This document shows positions 1 through 4,086 of a stretch of 6,017 nt of DNA, in pieces. Source of the stretch: Streptomyces katrae (GTDB lineage Bacteria; Actinomycetota; Actinomycetes; Streptomycetales; Streptomycetaceae); NCBI RefSeq assembly GCF_000966975.1, contig NZ_JZWV01000811.1:1-6017 (forward strand). The letters run 5' to 3'. The position numbers were made by a program, and so were the translations under genes. A model generated the notes under the pieces. The model was not told where the DNA came from. It ran no database searches and was given only the letters and a program-made list of their open reading frames with translations. Positions within the stretch are counted from its first letter, which is position 1. Each line of letters starts with the position of its first letter.

Positions 1-36
1 ATCGCCCGCACCCTCTCCGGCATGCCGATCCGCTAG
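1..36 (+). CDS. 3' end of an unidentified plus-strand gene (partial)
   Basis: Only the last 11 codons are inside the window, reading IARTLSGMPIR followed by a TAG stop at 34-36. All eleven sense codons end in G or C, as expected for a coding frame in this high-GC genome. The fragment is too short to assign a family or function, and the start lies upstream of the window. The next gene begins 352 bases later with its own ribosome-binding site, so the two are probably not one tight operon. Confidence 0.55.
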   Translation: MARTLSGMPIR

Positions 37-54
37 CCGCGGGCTTCACGGACC

Positions 55-72
55 CGGGGGTGCCCGCCCCCG
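55..72 (+). terminator. Possible weak terminator hairpin after the upstream gene
   Basis: CGGGGG (55-60) can pair with CCCCCG (67-72) around a six-base loop, 18 bases after the TAG stop at 34-36. A second small palindrome, CCCC-GC-GGGG, follows at 77-86. Neither has a T-run. Position fits termination of the upstream gene, but six-base GC stems arise often by chance in this base composition. Confidence 0.25.
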
Positions 73-117
73 ACGACCCCGCGGGGCCGGTGGGGGGTGT
101 GTGATCCCTGCCACTCC

Positions 118-146
118 GGGGAGGGGTGGGGGTGGTTGGGTTGGGG
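118..146 (+). other. G-quadruplex motif in intergenic DNA
   Basis: The plus strand shows runs of 4, 4, 5, 2, 3 and 4 guanines separated by loops of only one or two A/T bases (118-121, 123-126, 128-132, 134-135, 138-140, 143-146). This meets the usual rule of four tracts of three or more G with short loops, and very short loops favour a stable parallel fold. It lies outside genes and would form in the non-template strand, or in RNA if the region is transcribed rightward. A regulatory role is inference. Confidence 0.5.
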
Positions 147-263
147 TGATCGTCCGGGTTTGAGGGGGCGTTCGCCCCGGGATTGCGGGGCGGGGTGGTC
201 CCGCGCCGCGGAGAAGATCCGGATGGCTGGCATGAGCGCATGGTGAGCGGGCATACACACCGT

Positions 264-287
264 GAACTCGACCTCGAATACGGGTTC
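264..287. repeat. Imperfect inverted repeat, possible operator
   Basis: GAACTCG (264-270) and CGGGTTC (281-287) are inverted copies with one mismatch and a 10-base gap. They lie just upstream of, and overlap, the proposed -35 element of the small-gene pair. The gap is too long for the actinobacterial LexA box (GAAC-N4-GTTC), so I assign no regulator. Chance occurrence is possible. Confidence 0.2.
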
Positions 288-313
288 CGTCCGGGGGCGG
301 CGATCAGTAATAC
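285..313 (+). promoter_or_regulatory. Candidate promoter of the DUF5999 gene
   Basis: TTCCGT (285-290) and TAATAC (308-313) are spaced by 17 bases and resemble -35 and -10 elements of the main sigma factor. TAATAC stands out as one of the few A/T-rich spots in the interval. A start near 320 would leave a leader of about 70 bases before the ATG at 389. The -35 match is poor, so this rests mainly on the -10 element and position. Confidence 0.3.
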
Positions 314-388
314 TCGCCGCCACCGTGGATCGCGGAATCGACCGGGTGACCACCGGCCCTCCCGCCCCACACTGCGAGGAGGTGCGCC

Positions 389-574
389 ATGTGCTCTCAC
401 CAGCCCCCCTGCCCGCCCGCCGACAGCGCCGACCGTGACGCTGCCCGCACCGTGGCCTTCCATCCCGAACAGGGATGGAGCCTGCTCTGCAACGGCGTGG
501 TGGTCTTCGACGACACCGGGGAACTGCTCCCCGAAGGCCGGACGGTGGAACCCCGTCGCCCGGCCCTGGTCTGA
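389..574 (+). CDS. DUF5999 family small protein, 61 aa
   Basis: The protein begins MCSHQPPCPPAD and contains HPEQGWSLLCNGVVVFDDTG, a pattern I recognise from the DUF5999 small proteins common in Streptomyces. Full length is 61 residues, as usual for the family, and the function is unknown. It carries C2, H4 and C8 at the start plus H25 and C34, which could bind a metal ion; this is inference. There is no signal peptide or membrane segment, so it is probably cytoplasmic. The ATG start is supported by AGGAGGT at 377-383, six bases upstream. The 30-residue gene at 588 follows after 13 bases and is likely on the same transcript. Family assignment is from memory of the sequence pattern. Confidence 0.85.
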   Translation: MCSHQPPCPPADSADRDAARTVAFHPEQGWSLLCNGVVVFDDTGELLPEGRTVEPRRPALV

Positions 575-587
575 GCGAGGAGGCAGC

Positions 588-680
588 ATGCGCCAGCAGC
601 TGATCCGCAAGCCCGTCCCCAAGCCCGCCCCCCGAGACCTGGACCTGCGCACACCGTCGGGCAGACCCCTCCCGTACTGA
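588..680 (+). CDS. Proline-rich basic small protein, 30 aa
   Basis: This short frame reads MRQQLIRKPVPKPAPRDLDL and ends GRPLPY. The ATG is preceded by GAGGAGG at 577-583, four bases upstream, which is a strong ribosome-binding site and the main reason to call a gene this small. The stop of the DUF5999 gene is 13 bases upstream, so the two are probably cotranscribed and may be translationally coupled. Seven of 30 residues are proline, seven are Arg or Lys and two are Asp, giving a net charge near +5. There is no cysteine, hydrophobic segment or signal peptide. I do not recognise the family. The residue pattern would suit nucleic-acid or membrane binding, but nothing seen proves either. A strong terminator follows directly. 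Confidence 0.6.
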   Translation: MRQQLIRKPVPKPAPRDLDLRTPSGRPLPY

Positions 681-698
681 CGGGAGCCCCCGGCTTAA

Positions 699-733
699 GG
701 CCTCCACCAGCTGGGACTCAGCCGGTGGAGGCC
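699..733. terminator. Bidirectional terminator between convergent genes
   Basis: GGCCTCCACC (699-708) and GGTGGAGGCC (724-733) are perfect 10-base inverted copies. Inside them, GCTG (710-713) pairs with CAGC (719-722) after one A/C mismatch, leaving a five-base loop (714-718). This is by far the strongest hairpin I see in the window. It starts 18 bases after the stop of the plus-strand 30-residue gene. It also overlaps the end of the minus-strand ATPase gene, whose stop codon (718-720) lies at the hairpin tip. TTAA flanks the minus-strand exit side, with no long T-run, as is common in actinomycetes. Confidence 0.75.
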
Positions 734-2832
734 GCCGCACCGCCCCGGAACGCGGTCTCGTACGCCGCGTCGCCGATCGCCGCCCTGGCCTGCCGCTCCC
801 CTTGGTCCCGCAGGGCCGTCAGCGAGGGCGAGCCCATCTGCGGCCGCCCCACCGTGCGCCACCACGCGTGCCCGGTGCCCAGCAACCGCGCCGCCAGTTC
901 CCCGTCGCCCAGGCCGGCCACGGCCGCCGCGAGGATGTCCAGGCCGATCGCGATGCCGAAGCGGTCGTTCAGCAGCCGCTTGCCGGACAGCATCGCCCGT
1001 ACGTGCCGGGCGGCCTCCGCGTGCCGGCCGAGCCCGAGCGCCGCGACGGCCAGGACGTAGTCCGCGTACGCCCGCATCCAGCGCTCGCCCAGCTCCACGC
1101 AGGCCGTGCGCAGCCCCTCCGCCTCCTCGGCGGCCTCCTCGAAGCGCCCGAGGTCGCACAGGGCGTACGCGCTCACCAGCCGGCACAGCAGCAGTCCCGC
1201 CCCGCTGCCCTCCCCGCCGTGTCCCGCCCGCGCGGGCGGCCCCGCCAGCGCGAGCGCCCGTACCGGGTCGCCCGGCATCAGGAGCGACACCGACCGCAGG
1301 TAGGCGGCGCGCAGCCGCCCCTCGGGGTCGCCCAGCGCCTCGGCGGCCCGTACGCACGCGAGTCCCGTCATCCGGGCCGCCCCCAGGTCGCCCTGGAGCA
1401 GCATCGTCAGCCCGAGCGCCCACAGTGCCTGGGCGTGCGCGGCCCCCGTGGGCGGGACCTGGGTCAGGGCCCGTTCCAGGAAGTTCCGGCCCTCCTGGAG
1501 GTGGCCGCAGGAGAACCAGAAGAACCACAGGGCCCCGGCCATCTCCAGGGCGGCCTCGGGGTCCGTCCCGAGCAGGTGTTCCAGGGCGGTGCGCAGCTGC
1601 GCGTGCTCGGCGCTCATCCTGCGGTACCAGTCCACCTGCGCCGGCCCCATCCAGGCCTCTTCGGCGGCCCTGGCGAGGGCGGCGTACCAGTGGGCGTGGC
1701 GGTCCGTGACGGTCCGTACCTCGTCCAGCTCCGCCAGCCAGTCGTGGCCGAACTCGCGGATGGTGTCCAGCATCCGGTAGCGGGTCTCGGACCCGCGCTC
1801 CCGCGACCGGCGCACCACGGACTTCGCGACCAGCCCCTCCAGCAGCCGCTCCACCCCCGCCGCGGGCAGGGGCCCGCCCGCGCACACCGTCCGGGCGGCG
1901 GCCAGGTCGAAGTCCCCGGCGAACACCGACAGCCGGGCCCACAGCAGCCGCTCCAGCGGCTCGCACAGTTCGTGGCTCCATCCGATGGTGGTGCGCAGAG
2001 TCCGGTGCCGGGCCGGGAGCACGGCGCGGCCGGTGTCGGAGAGCACCTCGAAGCGGGCGCCCAGCAGCCGCGCCATCCGCTCCAGGGTCCACAGCCGCAG
2101 CCGGGCCCCCGCCAGCTCCAGTGCGAGCGGGATGCCGTCCAGGCGGCGGCAGACCTCGGCGGCGAGGGCGGCCCGGGCGGGGTCGGCGAGGGCGGCGGCG
2201 GCCTGTGGGGAGGCGGTCATGACGCGGGCCCGGAAGAGGGTGAGGGCGTCGCTCTCGGGTCCCTCGCAGGGCAGCGGGCGGACCTCCAGCACGGCCTCGC
2301 CGGGGGAGCCCAGCCGTTCGCGGGAGGTGACCAGCACCGTCAGGCCGGGTGCGGACTGCAGGAGTTCGCCCACCAGGTGCCGGACGGGGGCGACCAGGTG
2401 CTCGCAGGTGTCGAGGACCAGCAGCAGGGTCTTGTCGGCCATCCACGTACAGAGTTCCTCGTCGAGGGACTGCCCGGCGTGGGCGGCGACGCCGATGGTC
2501 AGGCCGAGGGTGTGGGCGAGGGTGGTGGTGAGGAGTCCGGGGTCGCGCAGGGGGGAGAGCTCCACCCACCAGACGCCGTCGGGCCGGGCCCGGCCGCGGC
2601 GGGCGGCGGCGGCCCGCAGGGCGAGCCGGGACTTGCCGACTCCGCCCACCCCGGTCAGGGTGATCAGTCTTCGTTCGTCCAGCAGGCCGCCGAGGCGGTC
2701 GAGTTCGGCCTCACGGCCGACGAAGCTCGCCGTCTCCGGCGGCAGGTTTCCCGGCACGGCGCCAGATTCTGACGCATGGTCGCCACTGTCGGCACCTGCC
2801 TGACCGTGGTTGACCGAGTACTCACCGAACAC
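718..2832 (-). CDS. STAND-type ATPase with TPR-like repeats, no DNA-binding domain
   Basis: This 704-residue protein resembles the predicted-ATPase part of AfsR and LAL regulators (COG3903 type). It shows FVGRE at 37-41, a Walker A loop GVGGVGKS at 61-68, a Walker B strand LLLVLD ending at D141 and followed by TCEH, TSRERL at 169-174, and GIPLALEL at 233-240. RHRTLRTTIGWS (275-286) marks the winged-helix part of the NB-ARC module. From about 375 to 660 the chain is Ala/Leu-rich paired helices, likely TPR repeats for partner binding. Such proteins act as ATP-driven switches in the cytoplasm. It ends at about the place where LAL proteins continue into a LuxR-type helix-turn-helix, and it has no SARP domain at the start, so any output must go through a partner. 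The GTG start at 2832 has no ribosome-binding site and may be leaderless. A second in-frame GTG, codon 26 (2757), is possible and would still keep the whole NTPase domain. Confidence 0.85.
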   Translation of the reverse strand: MFGEYSVNHGQAGADSGDHASESGAVPGNLPPETASFVGREAELDRLGGLLDERRLITLTGVGGVGKSRLALRAAAARRGRARPDGVWWVELSPLRDPGLLTTTLAHTLGLTIGVAAHAGQSLDEELCTWMADKTLLLVLDTCEHLVAPVRHLVGELLQSAPGLTVLVTSRERLGSPGEAVLEVRPLPCEGPESDALTLFRARVMTASPQAAAALADPARAALAAEVCRRLDGIPLALELAGARLRLWTLERMARLLGARFEVLSDTGRAVLPARHRTLRTTIGWSHELCEPLERLLWARLSVFAGDFDLAAARTVCAGGPLPAAGVERLLEGLVAKSVVRRSRERGSETRYRMLDTIREFGHDWLAELDEVRTVTDRHAHWYAALARAAEEAWMGPAQVDWYRRMSAEHAQLRTALEHLLGTDPEAALEMAGALWFFWFSCGHLQEGRNFLERALTQVPPTGAAHAQALWALGLTMLLQGDLGAARMTGLACVRAAEALGDPEGRLRAAYLRSVSLLMPGDPVRALALAGPPARAGHGGEGSGAGLLLCRLVSAYALCDLGRFEEAAEEAEGLRTACVELGERWMRAYADYVLAVAALGLGRHAEAARHVRAMLSGKRLLNDRFGIAIGLDILAAAVAGLGDGELAARLLGTGHAWWRTVGRPQMGSPSLTALRDQGERQARAAIGDAAYETAFRGGAAASTG

Positions 2833-2838
2833 GGTTGT

Positions 2839-2844
2839 ATTGTG
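2839..2844 (-). promoter_or_regulatory. Candidate -10 element for leaderless ATPase mRNA
   Basis: Read on the minus strand, CACAAT sits at -12 to -7 from the GTG at 2832. That places the expected transcription start on or near the start codon, with no room for a ribosome-binding site. The sequence is an A/T-rich island in GC-rich DNA and fits TANNNT at two of three fixed positions. No good -35 element is visible about 17 bases upstream (CACTGC at best). The lipoprotein gene on the same strand stops 87 bases upstream, so read-through could also supply transcription. Confidence 0.3.
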
Positions 2845-2919
2845 CGCGATCTCATTGCGCGGCAGTGCCGTTCGGGCCGGATCGGCCGCGGTGGGCCGCT
2901 GGGGGCCGCTCCGCGGGGG

Positions 2920-3897
2920 TCAGCCGGCCAGGGTGATCCGCCGTTCCTCGGAGAAGGCGCCCCAGTTGCCGTCCGGCAGGCGGGCACGGAGTTTCAGGGT
3001 CCAGACGGTGCCGGCGGGTTCGGTCGTGGTGAGGCGGTAGGAGGCCCGGCCCCGCGGCACCGCTCCGGCGCCGAACTGGATGACCGTGACGGGCCGGTCG
3101 TCGACGTAGAGCTGGTACTCGCTCGTCTCGTGGCCGGTGTCGGGGGCGGTCCAGCCCAGGTCGACCGTGCCGGGGGAGACGGCGGCGGTGAACGCGCCGG
3201 GGGCGGTGCCGGGGCCCTGGGCGGGGTCGGCGGGGGTGGTCACGGCGACCGCCGGCCCGTCGGGGGAGCTGTTGTCGGAGCCGTCGCGGGCGCGGACGGT
3301 GAAGGAGTAGGCGGTGCCGGGCTGGAGCCCGGTGAGGGTGGTGGAGCTCTCGGCGGCGCCGGCCGTGTGGATCCGGACCCCGCCCTGGTAGACGTCGTAC
3401 GCCGTCACGCCCGTGTCGTCCGTGGCCGGGCTCCAGCTCAGGCGGACCGTCCGGGGGCCTTCGGCGCGACCGGTGGTGGCGGGCGGGGCGGTGGGCGGCA
3501 GGTGGTCCTCGGCCCTGGCGGCGGGGGTGGTGGCCCGCGCGGCGGGGCCGGGCGCGGAGTGGTTCCCGGCGGCGTCCCTGGCGCGGACGGTGAAGGCGTA
3601 GGCGGTCTGCGGGGTGAGGCCGGTGACGTCCACCATGGTCTTCTCGGCGGGGAGTTCCCGCACCAGCCGGCCGTCCTGGAACACCTGGTAGCCGGTGACC
3701 CCGTCGGCCGGGGCGGCCCGCTCCCACATGACGTGGACCGAAGTGGCGCTGCCCGCCCGGGCGGTGAGCCCGCCGGGGGCGTGCGGGGGCGTGGTGTCCT
3801 CGTCCGCCCCGCAGGCCGTCAGCGCGGGGGCGAACAGGCAGAGGACGAGCGCCGAGAGTACCGCCCCGGCGCGGCGCGGGGCCGTGATGGGTCGCAC
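2920..3897 (-). CDS. Secreted lipoprotein with three fibronectin type III domains
   Basis: The 325-residue protein starts with MRPITAPRRAG, a hydrophobic stretch at about 10-25, and the lipobox LTAC (26-29), so Cys29 should carry lipid and anchor it outside the membrane. Three fibronectin type III domains follow, at about 37-125, 134-222 and 232-325, with core tryptophans at 58, 155 and 249. The first two share the ending GLxPxTAYxFTVRARD; the third is more divergent. No enzyme domain is present. FN3 repeats in actinomycetes usually occur as spacers in secreted carbohydrate hydrolases, so a stand-alone form may be a binding or adaptor protein; its ligand is unknown. The GTG start at 3897 is chosen over an upstream ATG at 4053 because GAGGAAGG lies six bases before it (3904-3911) and the signal peptide begins right after it. 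The 3' end lies 87 bases from the ATPase gene. Confidence 0.85.
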   Translation of the reverse strand: MRPITAPRRAGAVLSALVLCLFAPALTACGADEDTTPPHAPGGLTARAGSATSVHVMWERAAPADGVTGYQVFQDGRLVRELPAEKTMVDVTGLTPQTAYAFTVRARDAAGNHSAPGPAARATTPAARAEDHLPPTAPPATTGRAEGPRTVRLSWSPATDDTGVTAYDVYQGGVRIHTAGAAESSTTLTGLQPGTAYSFTVRARDGSDNSSPDGPAVAVTTPADPAQGPGTAPGAFTAAVSPGTVDLGWTAPDTGHETSEYQLYVDDRPVTVIQFGAGAVPRGRASYRLTTTEPAGTVWTLKLRARLPDGNWGAFSEERRITLAG

Positions 3898-3928
3898 GGG
3901 GTGCCTTCCTCGTACGTGCTCTCGTAAA

Positions 3929-3937
3929 GGTCTAGAC
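3929..3937. promoter_or_regulatory. GGTCTAGAC palindrome, possible DasR-like operator
   Basis: GTCTAGAC at 3930-3937 is a perfect eight-base palindrome and contains CTAG, a rare tetranucleotide in high-GC actinomycetes. The core of the DasR-responsive element (TGGTCTAGACCA) contains this sequence. Over the 16-base window 3926-3941 I count 11 matches, with most flanking bases differing. It lies at the presumed transcription start of the FN3 lipoprotein gene, 32 bases before its GTG, where a repressor could block transcription. A different GntR-family regulator, or chance, is possible. Confidence 0.35.
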
Positions 3938-3938
3938 A

Positions 3939-3968
3939 TATATGGCACGGCCGGGGGTGGCCGGACAA
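3939..3968 (-). promoter_or_regulatory. Candidate promoter of the FN3 lipoprotein gene
   Basis: Read on the minus strand, TTGTCC (3968-3963) and CATATA (3944-3939) are separated by 18 bases and resemble -35 and -10 boxes. The -35 matches TTGACA at four of six positions. Transcription would start near 3930-3933, inside the GGTCTAGAC palindrome, leaving a leader of about 35 bases that contains the GAGGAAGG ribosome-binding site. Confidence 0.35.
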
Positions 3969-3983
3969 GACCCCGGTGGCCGG
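3956..3983. repeat. Short direct repeat in the divergent promoter region
   Basis: GGTGGCCGG occurs at 3956-3964 and again at 3975-3983, 19 bases from start to start, each followed by ACA or GACA. The spacing is close to two helical turns, which would suit a regulator that binds tandem sites. The first copy overlaps the proposed -35 element of the lipoprotein gene. No known binding motif is recognised, and the G+C content makes coincidence plausible. Confidence 0.25.
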
Positions 3984-4006
3984 GACATGGCGTCCGTATG
4001 GCCGGG

Positions 4007-4037
4007 TTCGTCTTCTTCTGATCTCGTCTGGCATTAT
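4007..4037 (+). promoter_or_regulatory. Candidate promoter of the transporter operon
   Basis: CATTAT (4032-4037) is a plausible -10 element, with a weak TTCGTC (4007-4012) as -35 at a 19-base spacing. Transcription would start near 4044, giving a leader of about 43 bases with AGGGA (4072-4076) before the ATG at 4087. The proposed operator at 4034-4056 overlaps the -10 box and the start point, the expected place for a repressor. The -35 match is poor. Confidence 0.3.
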
Positions 4038-4056
4038 TGCGATCTCTTTGCAATAA
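4034..4056. promoter_or_regulatory. Perfect inverted repeat, candidate Nur (nickel regulator) box
   Basis: TTATTGC (4034-4040) and GCAATAA (4050-4056) are perfect inverted copies around a nine-base gap. The inner part reads TTGCGA-N5-TTGCAA (4037-4053). From memory, Nur, the nickel-dependent Fur-family repressor of Streptomyces, binds tTGCaa-N5-ttGCAa in front of a NikABCDE-type transporter; the match here is 11 of 12. The A/T-rich arms stand out sharply in this GC-rich sequence. It overlaps the presumed promoter of a transporter operon of the class that contains NikA and NikB. The palindrome is certain; the identity of the regulator is inferred. Confidence 0.6.
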
Positions 4057-4086
4057 CAGATGATCTTAAACAGGGATGTGCACAGC

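Larger units (their letters stand above)
37..388. other. Non-coding interval before the DUF5999 gene
   Basis: No convincing gene is seen here on either strand; the open frames that cross it have no ribosome-binding site and no recognisable protein. The first half (about 50-195) is very G-rich on the plus strand and holds short hairpins and a G-quadruplex motif. The second half (about 250-320) is less GC-rich and holds the promoter candidate for the small genes downstream. Two alternative hairpins share one arm: GGGGC/GCCCC at 165-178 with a four-base loop, and GCCCCG/CGGGGC at 174-191. They cannot form together. In such GC-rich DNA they may be chance. Confidence 0.6.

Noticed and set aside
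156..185. SigB-like promoter (GTTT with GGGATT)
   Set aside because: The spacing is about 17 bases against the usual 14-16 and the -10 box is not GGGTAT-like enough in G-rich DNA.
264..288. ECF-sigma-like GGAAC element on the minus strand (GGAACC with GTTC downstream)
   Set aside because: No gene lies downstream on the minus strand to use it, and the spacing fits known ECF consensus sequences poorly.
183..587. Longer plus-strand frame reading into the 30-residue protein from 183
   Set aside because: The upstream part overlaps the DUF5999 gene in another phase and is Arg/Pro-rich without similarity; the strong ribosome-binding site at 577-583 marks 588 as the start.
695..2569. A 624-codon minus-strand frame overlapping the ATPase in another phase
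   Set aside because: The product is Arg/Gly/Pro-rich low-complexity sequence, while the alternative frame has full Walker A, Walker B and NB-ARC motifs.
802..2772. A 656-codon open frame on the plus strand opposite the ATPase gene
   Set aside because: It is Gly/Pro/Gln/Arg-rich with no recognisable domain, has no ribosome-binding site, and lies antisense to a clear NTPase gene. Long antisense open frames are normal in high-GC DNA.
3200..3560. G-rich runs inside the FN3 lipoprotein gene
   Set aside because: They reflect Pro, Ala and Thr codons of the minus-strand gene and are not denser than expected from composition.
3898..4053. N-terminal extension of the FN3 lipoprotein from an ATG at 4053
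   Set aside because: The 52 extra residues are Arg/Pro-rich, cross the divergent promoter region and would bury the signal peptide. GAGGAAGG and a lipoprotein signal peptide support the GTG at 3897.
4060..4086. Upstream ATG with a TTA codon (4066-4068), suggesting bldA control of the binding protein
   Set aside because: The ATG at 4060 has no ribosome-binding site and would put polar residues before a complete signal peptide that starts at 4087. The TTA is most likely in the untranslated leader.
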